Below, piece after piece: positions 54,651 to 64,000 of a stretch of DNA of 64,000 nt. Each line of letters begins with the position of its first letter. The stretch's first letter is position 1. Position numbers and translations under genes: made by a program. The notes below the pieces were generated by a model. The model made no database searches. It was given only the letters and a program-made list of their open reading frames with translations, and was not told the DNA's origin. This stretch comes from Malus domestica. Lineage: Eukaryota; Streptophyta; Magnoliopsida; Rosales; Rosaceae. The stretch is from the NCBI RefSeq assembly GCF_042453785.1, contig NC_091669.1, positions 33,187,001 through 33,251,000 on the forward strand, in the 5' to 3' direction.

Positions 54651-56830
54651 TAGTGACACACTCAAATCCTAGAATCAAGGCGTGTTGGCCGTCACGTGAG
54701 CGTGACGTAACCAAAAGTGCGATGCGGAAGCAAAAGATAAAAGAATTACAAAGGAATAAAATCCATCTACTAACAATAATAACCAACTAGCATACTAGAG
54801 TGAGTTTAAGTGTGAAACACATATGTTCAGAGCATCAGTACTAGGTGCAGTCAAGTAGGACTATAACTAAATTACAACGTCCGAAGGTGAGTCCTACATT
54901 TATGTAGTCTGTCAGTACGCCGTGGGAATCCTCGTGGGCCATCAACGCTGCTAACTAGAACCTGGAGGGGCGCAAAACAAGATTGAGTGGGTCAGTAAAA
55001 CAAAACTTTTCGAAAACATTTCATTTAATAACATTTCTAACCCCTCGCTGTAAAATATGTATACTTTCCCAGAAAATAACATAATAAGCATATAATTCTT
55101 TAAATATCTCAAATCACCAATCTTTATCGAAAACCAGAAAGTATGCCATGCTATAAACGTCAACAACAGAATAAGAATGCATCAATATAACAGGTGAAAT
55201 AATGAATCAACCGGAGACCCTGCAGCTGTCATGTACGGTTAATTTTATAACTCAATATCCAATCCAACCGGAGTCACCACTGTGACCTGTACGGCATTAC
55301 TCTGCACATAAATCGGAACTACCTGAAGTAGTCTGTACGACAAAAATGGTGTAAGAATACGCTCTAGTGCTTCTCTCATCAACAGCTGTATAATAATCTA
55401 AAGTCACCTACAAGTCGGAACCACCTCTAATGGTTTGTACGACATGTCTAAACCCTCTAATGGTCTGTACGATATGCACCTACTTGGATCCAAGGTGAGC
55501 GTGTGGTGCGGGGTGAATAATATAAGCACTAACACCAGGGGTGCAGGTTATGAGCTCTCAACACAATTCACATCATCAATAAATCATACGAACAATATAA
55601 CTCACCTGATACTCACATGTGCGTCTACAGCACCATTTAACATATATATGCAACAATTACTAATTCATATATTTCATATATATGTATGCATGGCGTTTTA
55701 AAACATACTTTCATTTAAATTCAATTTCTGGGAAAAATCAATAGTATATAGGTAAATACAGAAAATACTGCCCACTCACTGGTAAGTCGAAGGGTCGTAA
55801 CCCCCGTGACGCCATTGAACGCGCTCGTCCTCGGGATAGGTCTCACCTATATGCAAAACGACTAAAAAAACGTTATTTAAAGCACACAACCAATAATACG
55901 TAATAACTTCTCATACGATGCTCAAATTGGGTATATGAATATACTACAGTGACATACTCGACGTCACGGACGTCGAGGTATTTTTAGAAAAAATTTCCAA
56001 CACGGCACATGCCCCCACTCGTCGAGAAGGGCACGGACCCACGCGCGTCATCTTCTTCCTCCAGTCGCCGGACTGGTTTCGCCGGCGCCGGAAAACTGGA
56101 GATTTTTCAATCTCCATGTTCTCCGTCAATTCTCAACCATTTTTTTCAAACTTTACATCAAAATGAAGCCCTAAGCATGTAGAATCACGTTATACTAATT
56201 TAAGGCTAAAAAACATACGAAATCTCACCGAAGAAAATCCAAGAAAACCGGCCAGCTTCGAACCCTACGATCCTGACGTCCAAAACCTTCAAACTAAGTA
56301 CTCGGAGCTTCCTTGTGACATCACTAAGCTCCCTGTAAGCTTAGAATTCCCTGAAAATCAACATTTCACGTGTGCATGAACAGTGACATCAAACTGGGGT
56401 TCGGATTTCACATGATTTCGAGGGTTTCCAATTCTAAAACTAGTACCAATCGACTCAGGAGGTTGCAAGGATGAAGGAACTCACCTTTTTGACGTCGATC
56501 CGTGAAGATTTGAGGGTTTTGGTCCTCGTCCGTACAAGTTCGAGAGGGAGAGAGGAAGAGAACTGCAAGGGAGGAGAGAGAGAGGGCACGGGTATGAGAG
56601 AGGGCTTGTCCCGTGTGTGTGTGGTCCACCCAAAACAATCACAATCCAATTCCTTTAGGTCCCTAACCACACAATTTGCATACCATTTAATCTACTTAAT
56701 TAAATTTTTCCAAGAACTTAGGAGAGTATACATTTATTCGAATAACATGTCAGACGTACCTTAATAGCCTTTAAGGGCAATTTAGTCATTTCACATCCAC
56801 GATAAATAAATTTCGGGACGGGTTGTGACA
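54650..56830 (-). mobile_element. Unclassified repeat with promoter-like end
   Basis: Read on the minus strand it begins TGTCACAACCCGTCCCG (56813-56829), a sequence I recall from many plant repeats. It continues with a CT-rich leader and a splice-donor-like AAAAAGGTGAGTTC (near 56480), as in a transcription unit. The far end has GTCACGTGAGCGTGAC near 54690, a near palindrome. A set of small hairpin units lies at 55211-55474. No frame with a known domain. It could be part of a large LTR element; no second LTR was seen. Confidence 0.4.
55211..55474. repeat. Five hairpin units with constant flanks and variable stems
   Basis: Units lie at 55211-55238, 55268-55296, 55313-55342, 55415-55444 and about 55450-55474. 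Each starts CGGA (lost in the last) and ends TGTACGG or TGTACGACA. Between these lies a short stem: GTCAC/GTGAC, ACTAC/GTAGT and AACCA/TGGTT in the three best. Loops are 4-7 nt. Stems differ in sequence but keep pairing. The first and last units pair only weakly. Confidence 0.65.
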
Positions 56831-58160
56831 AATAGAACTGCAACAAATTAAACTTTTTTTTCAGTGATATTGTATTATTGAAAACTAGAATAAATTGTAC
56901 GCCTAAATTTATAATAAATAGGTAAATAAACTTTTCATGATATGGGTGGTGGAAGTAGAATTGCCAAAACCTTTAGAACGTCCAACATGTAAAAGTCTAG
57001 GTCTTTGTGGCTTGTTTGTTCCAAGATTTTATTGACATTTTGGCTTCAGAAATAGAGGCTCAGGACCTTGAAAATTTGCTATCCCATTACTTTCATTTGG
57101 TCAGTGGTCACTATGCACACTCTCAGTTAAAGTTAGAAGGCTTATATTCTGCAATGGCTTACGAAACTTAAACTTAATTTCATATTTTTCTTTCAAAAAT
57201 AAAAATCGCAATTTTATACTTTATCGATTTTTGTTCCACTTTGACGGTTTTTTATCTATCATGTTAACTTTGTTGATGTGGCATCCATATGGTAAACATG
57301 AGGTGGATATTTCAATCAAATTAACCACTAACTATTTAATAATTAAAAAAAAAATGCTCATTTTTCTTAATTGATGGTGATGCTTAACATCTTACTTATA
57401 ACATACTTCGATTCGGAATGTCCACCTGGACTCTCGAATTGCGATGTGATGGCTGTCATCTAGACAAGTGACGAAGCTAGCACATCGCAATTTGGATATC
57501 TATGTGGACATTACAGTTTGGGATGTGTCAACTTATTATCGTGCGATGATTTAAATTTAGAGATTTATGTATAGACATAAATCTCAAATTTTAAACTCAA
57601 TCAATAAGAGTAAATAAGGTGATACGCATTAACACTAATTGAGAATTATGGACGAAAATGCACCCTAATTAAAACTTATTGCTTCCCCATCTCCCCCTCC
57701 CCCATCACCCACCTACATTTCTGCAGGAAAGGCGACTGGCATAGGGAGTAAAATGGCAGATTTGTCGTAGTAGATTTTCCCCATTCATCAGACTGAATTC
57801 GTCATCTACGTTTGTCTAGTTGTTGGTCACGCGTCCCTATCTAACGTGTAGGTGATAATGTGGATAAAGTTGATTGTTTTGTTTCTGCTTCAAGTTCCAC
57901 AAGTAAATAATACCTTCATTTTTTGTTTATTATTTGCCAATTAATATTAATACAATTTATCAGCGTTTATAAGTAAGAGATTTTAAATCTAAACTTACCG
58001 ATAGAAAGTTTGATAACAACTTAAAACATCTTTAATGGTTTTGTTAAATTTTTGTTAGTTTAGCAAGTAAGCAGGATCAAAAAAATTACTTTAGTTAGTG
58101 TCTAACTTTTCATCTTCAACAACACTCTCAATTTTAACAAACATTGAATATTTTATGAGT
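56831..58160. other. Intergenic sequence, no gene seen
   Basis: AT-rich. A few phrases (GTTGATGTGGCATCC near 57275) resemble ends of MITEs, but no pair of ends was found. Confidence 0.4.
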
Positions 58161-58161
58161 A

Positions 58162-58679
58162 GTGTTATTCACACACCTAATTTTACTTATAACACACGCT
58201 TGTTAATTTTTATCTCTTGATATTTTTCAATTCATTCGATCGGATGATCAGGAAATGAGAGGGGTGTGCGAGGAAGGACAAAGCTATTAAGGGCCTAGGG
58301 GAGGCATCCGCCCCCACTCAATTTTTTATTTTTTAAAAAAAATTGTGTACTTTTGCATTCCACTTCTCAAGCCCTAATTAAACTACAAATTGCATTTCAA
58401 TTCTAATGTCAGCCATAATTAAATTAAAATAAAAAAAAATAGGTAAACAATTAAAATAGTCCACCGTTTTGCATCTTAGTGCCCTACTCAACATGAAAAC
58501 GCGTCGAGATAATATAATATGTTGTATAAAAAACTTTATGAATTAATATGTAATTGTTTTGTTCAATAAATTTTTACCTTTTTAATTGTAACTTTGTTGT
58601 TTGAGGATGCCTCCATTCGTACAAATTTCTGGTTTCGTCCCTGTGTTTGATAGGTAAAAATGGGTGTGTGAATAACACC
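58162..58679. mobile_element. MITE with GTGTTATTCACACACC ends
   Basis: The left end GTGTTATTCACACACCTAAT and the right end (complement of GGGTGTGTGAATAACACC) pair over about 40 bp with mismatches. No clear target duplication. No coding sequence. Confidence 0.65.
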
Positions 58680-59169
58680 ACCCCATTTTATTATCAATCA
58701 TTTAAAAGAAAAAAAAAACTCAATCAACTCATTTTCTAAAACCGCATTTTCTCTCTTCCTTTTTTTCTTGATTACCAGTTCACCATTAAGTGTTAGAGTA
58801 AAAAAAACGAGTGTAAATAGCACTATTCGTATATTATTCGAAGGTGACATGAATTAAAATTCAAGGATTGTCAACACAATCTGGGGTCAGTGTCACACAC
58901 CGTTTACCTAAATATTGCGCAAGCCACAATCGATGAATCTTGTATGTTGCTTAATTAATTAGCATATAATATATATTCATGCCCGTGGTTATGAAGTAAG
59001 CAAATATTGACACCCTTTCATATAATATTAATTCTCAGTATAAAGAACTTGCAATAACTTTTGATTACGTCTTTCATTGCGTGATGCTATTTTGCGGTAG
59101 TTTTCATGCCTATATTATTTCCTTCTGAAATTGCCTCGTAACATATATTATGTTGTGTTTATGCAGTGA

Positions 59170-59485
59170 TATCCTCCTGAAATTGCATTTTAGTCTGATT
59201 TTACTTTTTTAAATTGAATTTGTCTCACTTTTTTTCTTGAAGCTGTCAAAATTGAGTCATTTTACCTTCGTCAATTTTGTTAGGGATGTTAAATGAAAGA
59301 GCGATTTGGACATTCCATACTGGCAGACATGAGTCATTGTGCTTGACAAGGTATAAAATTTTCACTACCCTGAACCTCTAAAGTTGTCAAATCACTGCCA
59401 GCGTGAACATAAAAAGAGTGAAATGACTCGATTTTGACAATTTCAAGAAGTAGAGTGAGATTAAAAACTGTTTTAGGAGGCAAAT
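59170..59485. mobile_element. Palindromic MITE
   Basis: CTTGAAGCTGTCAAAATTGA on the left pairs with TCGATTTTGACAATTTCAAG on the right. The similarity extends outward to TTTTAGTCTGATTTTAC and GAGATTAAAAACTGTTTTAG. Target duplication unresolved. Confidence 0.6.
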
Positions 59486-61050
59486 CAATGAATAAATGAA
59501 TATTTAAGCATCTCTAGTTTTTTCATTAATTTGTAGTTTTCTCATAACTATATTGTTTCTGTACGTTTATTTTGTGCATACCTAGTGCGGGAGCTTTTGT
59601 CCACCCTTAATACCAAATTCAAGAATAAACGACTATGCATTATTTAATCACATGGTGACAAGAACATTTATATATGTATATTCATAATATATCAACTTGG
59701 TTTTCATGAATAATAAATGAGAAAATTTGTGCGCGCAATGTCTAGTTGTAGCATACCATTCTCTGTATTTAGTTAGTCAACATTTGATACGCATAAACAA
59801 TAATTAAGCATATATAAGTTTATCTCACATCATTTAGGGTAGTTTATTGCTAATTTAAAGGTCGTTCGTTGACAATCTCTATAAAATACAAAAATATTAG
59901 TAACGGAGAAGCTGTTACAAGTTAATTTGTTAGTATTTGATGAGACATTTCTCATGTTCTAAACTATTAATTAGGTGATAATTATGATAATTTTTTGTTT
60001 AAAAACTAGTGACAAGATTATTCTTTAATCTAATACACGTCTTAATCATATTGTAATGGAGATCAACAAAAGATCGAAGAGGTGTTCTTAAGTTTTCATG
60101 AAAGGGCACATAATTACAATTTATTACTCATTTTTTGTCAGAAATCTACACATTTGATGACGCGCATGCGGAGCATTAGACTTTGATTCCCTTTTTGTTT
60201 ATCACATTGAAGAAAATTAAACTAATCCTAATCACGCTCTTTTCTTTCCTCTCCACTTGAACAAACCCTAATTGAGTAAGACTTCCGTTATTGTTAATCT
60301 ACTTATATTTCAAATTTATCTTGCTAACTCTTTTTTTTTTTTTATAAACCGAAATTGATATACGTGGTACTAGTGGATCATGAAAATAAATTAAGACATG
60401 CCGTCAAGAGTTAATTACATAAATATGGCCGCACTTGGTGAGCTAGATGAGAAAGGTTGTGACCAATTAAAATAGACTTGAGTCCAGTCCGCTATTTGTT
60501 GTGTCAAAATGTGAGATGGACATAACTATATATGATGAGTTATGAATCCACAATAGAGTGAGTTATCTAACATATTTTTATACATGAGTTATAAATATTG
60601 TCTTACAAATTCCTGCCAATCTAATCATATCTTTAAGTTCCAATCCTATCAGCAAATTTAACGAGCCAGTGTTTTATGGTTGCAAAACATATGTAGCAGA
60701 CCCCTCTCTTCGCCACTCGTTTTATTAGAGGCTAACCTTACCCAGTCACCATTAAAATGTAAGGCAACCATAAGGTCAACTAATCAAATTTTGGCTAAGA
60801 TTAGAAGTACGACCCGCTCAATGCCTCAAATATATGTGAGGAAAAATCGGTCCGTATTTTTTGACATTAGGAGTTGTCTCAATCATTTTCTTGTTGTTTA
60901 CTATTAATACAAAGTAGATATTAACAATTAGACAAGTGATTTTGGCAGTTCAATTTCCTAGATACACACACATATACATCTTTTCAACGTTCCACTCAAA
61001 TTGCTGTTGCAGGTACAATAACGACGATATATTTACAGCCATATCGTCGA
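59486..61050. other. Intergenic sequence, no gene seen
   Basis: AT-rich with T-runs. No frame, repeat ends or RNA gene was recognised. Confidence 0.4.
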
Positions 61051-61054
61051 CATC

Positions 61055-61204
61055 GATCACATTTTAACAATTGCAACTTTGTAATAGCAATGGTATCAAC
61101 AAAAAAAATTAGATAAATCTAAAATTATGGATCACATTTTGACAATTGCAACTTTGTAATAGCAATGGTATCAACAAAAAAAATTAGATAAATATAAAAT
61201 TATT
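61055..61204. repeat. Two tandem 75-bp units
   Basis: GATCACATTTTAACAATTGC starts at 61055 and again, with one change, at 61130. The units are nearly identical (three or so differences), so the duplication is recent. Confidence 0.85.
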
Positions 61205-61940
61205 AAGACAATCATTGTAGCGAAGACAATGAACGAATACGGTTCTACAAAAAAACCTCAAACTCTTAATCTGACGGCCATATGATTTTAGATTTGAGTG
61301 ATTTATGGTAGACGTGATCTTTGAAGGAAAACCTAAAAGATAGACGATTTAGATCGTTGAAATACAATACGAAGTGACTGCCACACAAAAATGTTTGTAA
61401 AACATTGTATGAAAAATTTATGTCACGAATCCGCCTGTGTGTGTGTATATATAGACATTCACACGCATATGTATATGGTCCATTTCGCTTTCATGCAAAT
61501 CTTTTTATATTTGCTCAAAGCATAAAGGAATCACATTGTGCCCTAAGCTAAAGTATTTTATCGTGCATTTCGGCGTAGTTGATGGATGACAAAGCTGACC
61601 TAGACAGGCCTAGGTCTAGGCCTTGTTGTTGCACTAGCAGTGGCAATGGCAAGTAGCCACACAGTTTTTGGCGGATGGCCAAATTGCTGAGGGACAGTGT
61701 CACTTGCGGACTGCACCTGCTGGCCTCCTAGTTGTTGTGTTCCTATTTATTGGCCTATGGGAATTGGCATCTGGTGCCAAATTTGGCAGGCTTTGAATTT
61801 GTATACATATCTTGTAAAATATACTTGCCGACATTGGTGGGTTGTTGATGGTTACAAGAAGGCGCATTGGGTGGTTACCATTTCCTATACAAGTTGTCTA
61901 TCCATCAATCTGCAATAATATTCTATGCATGCATGGAACA
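61205..61940. other. Intergenic sequence, no gene seen
   Basis: Includes the palindromic CCTAGACAGGCCTAGGTCTAGG near 61599. Frames at 61697-62039 have no recognised domain. Confidence 0.4.
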
Positions 61941-61944
61941 TATT

Positions 61945-62830
61945 CTTACTCAAATAATGTCATGTATTTGCTACTATATCCATTCAATCTATGTACCATA
62001 ATTTTCCTTTTGAAGCCAAACATCTTATTTTCAACTTAATAGGATGCTCCTAATCTTCAAGATATGTATGTTTGGGTAATTGGGTTCCTAACAAAGTGGG
62101 GCAATACCTTAGTGATGATAGCTCGTTTTTCTCTATATTCTTTGATCACATGATGAGTATATTACTTATGAAAGAGTGTTATTTACAGTTGCTAGCTCCA
62201 TCACTTGTTCGGTCACTTGTTCGTTTGAATTACGGTGTTATGTATTTTAGCTTACAATCAAGCGAAACTCAATTTTTGTATAATAATTAAAATAGGTTTA
62301 TGGTTTACAATCCAAAACCTTACAACTGTTTAAATGTCAAACCACATAAGAAAAACCTCAAACAACAAAAAAGAGCTACACATACAAAAATAAATCACTC
62401 AAATAATGTCATGTATTTTCCACTATATCCATTCAATCTATATACCAAGATTTCCCTTTTGAAGCAAAACATCTTAGAAACAACGGTACAAACTTACTAG
62501 GATTCTCCTAATCTTCAAGATATGTAGGTTTGGGTAAATTGGGTTCCGAACAAAGTGGGGCAAGACCTTGGTGATGATAGCTCCTTTTTCTCTATATTCT
62601 TTGATCACATGATGAGTATATTACTAATGAAAGAGTGTTATTTACAATTACTAGCTTCATCGCTTGTTCGGTCACTTGTTCATTTGAATGCCGATGTTAT
62701 GCATTTAACTTATAATCAAGCGAGACTCAATTTTTGAATAATAATTAGAATGGGTTTATGGTTTACAGCCCAAAACCTTACAACTGTTTAAACGTAAACA
62801 TTATTAAAAACAGAGTATATAAAAGAGAAT
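61945..62830. repeat. Tandem duplication of about 450 bp
   Basis: ACTCAAATAATGTCATGTAT starts copy 1 near 61947 and copy 2 near 62397. Both continue through ATCTTCAAGATATGTA, GATCACATGATGAGTATATT and CTTACAACTGTTTAAA. Identity looks near nine bases in ten, with indels. The shared frame differs by stops, so coding is unlikely. Confidence 0.8.
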
Positions 62831-63530
62831 GTGGGCTCTAGAAAAAACAACAAAAAAGAGTTACACTTACCAAAATAAATCACTCAACATTCAACAACTA
62901 CATAATCGTTAGAAATACACTCCATAAGCCATGATTAGTTCATACAAAAGAAGAGACCTCGGACTCGCAATCTATGACGTGCAATCTGATGCTTAACTTG
63001 GTGAATTTAGTTCACAACCTGATTCTGCACCAACTAACCATGGTGCCTCAGGTCCAAAAACTAATTGCAATATTGTGTCTATAACTTTCCCCGTAATAAA
63101 AACTTCTATATGAGAACTCTGGTTTGATTGCGTTCAGTATCAAATGTTTATTAGCTACCTACCCAATGTGGGTAGGGTGTGCTCTATAGGTCTAGTACCA
63201 AACTCAACGGCCTCATACAATCAATCAATTTAATACCTGACTTAGTTACAAGTTCAAGCTACCAAGCTTTGCGTTTGATCGCATTTAGTGAATTTACTCT
63301 CTATTGAGCACACTTACATACTTGATGCCTTTGCAGTAATGACTTGAGACCATCACTTTCTCAAATTGGAAGACATAATATATCTTGATCTTTATGAATC
63401 ATCAATGCTCAATTGACTATCCTATGATTAGGAATATTTAAGATATGAGTACGAGTAATGTTCTAAAATTCGTTAGGTGTTACTCAGGAGGAGGAGATGG
63501 ATCTAGAGCCGAGACAATTTTTTTATTATA
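62831..63530. other. Intergenic sequence, no gene seen
   Basis: Mixed sequence without repeats. It may hold distal CAP-G regulatory elements. Confidence 0.4.
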
Positions 63531-63537
63531 ATGTTCT

Positions 63538-63650
63538 CTAAGCCCATATATAAAATAGGGCTCTTTCTATTGGGATTTGAGTTGAATCTGAAGGCATTGG
63601 GCCATTGGGTTTCAACAACTAATAACTTGGGCTTGGGCTTGGGCTTGGTA
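63538..63650 (+). promoter_or_regulatory. Site II element cluster upstream of CAP-G
   Basis: AGCCCA at 63541, TGGGCC near 63598 and three direct TGGGCT hexamers at 63628-63645 form a site II (TGGGCY) cluster. TCP factors bind such clusters in promoters of proliferation genes, which fits a condensin gene. It lies 160-260 bp before the ATG. Confidence 0.6.
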
Positions 63651-63803
63651 TTGTCGACTTTTCCTTTCTCTTTTAAATAAACAGAGGCTCCCGCTCGAAT
63701 TCAAAAAGAGCAATCATTCCCTTGAGTGACGTGCCAAATAATCGTCAGATCCATTCCATTTCCTCAGAGGCTGAGACCGACCGACTCGCAGTCACAGAGA
63801 GCC

Positions 63804-64000
63804 ATGGCGGAACCGACGGCGGAAGACGAGAAGCCCTTGATGCTCAAAATCGCTCAAATCTTCGACGACGCTCGGACTTCCAACGCCAGCCACAACCGCA
63901 AGCTCAAGGAGCTCTCCGCCCTCCGCTCAAAAACGTCGTCCTCCTCCCTCTTCTTCTCTGCATTCTGCAAAACTCTACTTCCCCTCTTCTCCTTCCAGAG
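63804..64000 (+). CDS. CAP-G: Condensin complex subunit 3 (CAP-G), 5' partial
   Basis: The ATG at 63804 opens a frame of 65 codons that runs off the window. CAP-G is the HEAT-repeat, non-SMC subunit of condensin I, which compacts chromosomes in mitosis. The N-terminus has IAQIFDDARTSNASHNRKLKEL and then FFSAFCKTLLPLFSFQ, matching plant CAP-G starts. The context is a CT-rich leader and site II promoter. Only the first few percent of a protein of about 1000 aa is visible. Family memory supports the name; no sequence search was run. Confidence 0.88.
   Translation, partial: MAEPTAEDEKPLMLKIAQIFDDARTSNASHNRKLKELSALRSKTSSSSLFFSAFCKTLLPLFSFQ

Overview
This is nuclear DNA of a flowering plant. Genes have introns, there are TATA boxes, and transposable elements make up much of the sequence. 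Protein similarity and the repeat types point to the rose family, probably apple or pear (Maleae); I am sure of plant and less sure of genus. No rRNA, tRNA or CRISPR array was seen.

Six host genes are supported. (1) A three-exon FAR1-RELATED SEQUENCE protein lies at 19949-23883 (+). (2) A three-exon CMC2-type twin-CX9C protein for cytochrome c oxidase assembly lies at 25408-26750 (+). (3) A two-exon alpha-crystallin/HSP20-like protein of the IDM2/IDM3 type lies at 28445-29029 (-). (4) An uncharacterised single-exon protein lies at 36784-37464 (+). (5) A complete nine-exon cytosolic glutamine synthetase of 356 aa lies at 47088-49559 (-). (6) The first exon of condensin subunit CAP-G starts at 63804 (+) and runs off the window. 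Broken host sequences are a coding exon split by a retroelement (1146-1421 and 7176-7340) and three tandem partial copies of a zinc-knuckle gene (7480-16200).

Layout. 1-7340: a young non-coding LTR element (1427-7175), with 453-bp LTRs differing at one base, sits in a host exon. 7480-16200: tandem gene copies A, B and C, with B split by a decayed Copia element (9328-14343). 16200-18660: retroposon-like and purine-rich sequence. 18690-26750: the FRS and CMC2 genes, whose 5' regions are duplicates of each other. 27153-36745: hAT, Harbinger and Mutator-type elements around the IDM-like gene. 38658-46378: an RTE-type LINE and a non-autonomous LTR element, bracketed by a 20-bp direct repeat. 46580-46681: an Au-like SINE fragment. 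47088-49690: glutamine synthetase. 49700-63500: mostly transposons, including a Pack-MULE carrying a D-type cyclin fragment. 63600-64000: the CAP-G promoter and first exon.

The most unusual signals are two families of repeated hairpins whose constant part stays the same while the stems change with pairing kept. One is a set of six hairpins with a shared 16-nt loop inside the young LTR element (4391-6383). The other is a set of five shorter units in an unclassified repeat (55211-55474). Both suggest selection on RNA or single-stranded DNA structure and match no family I know.
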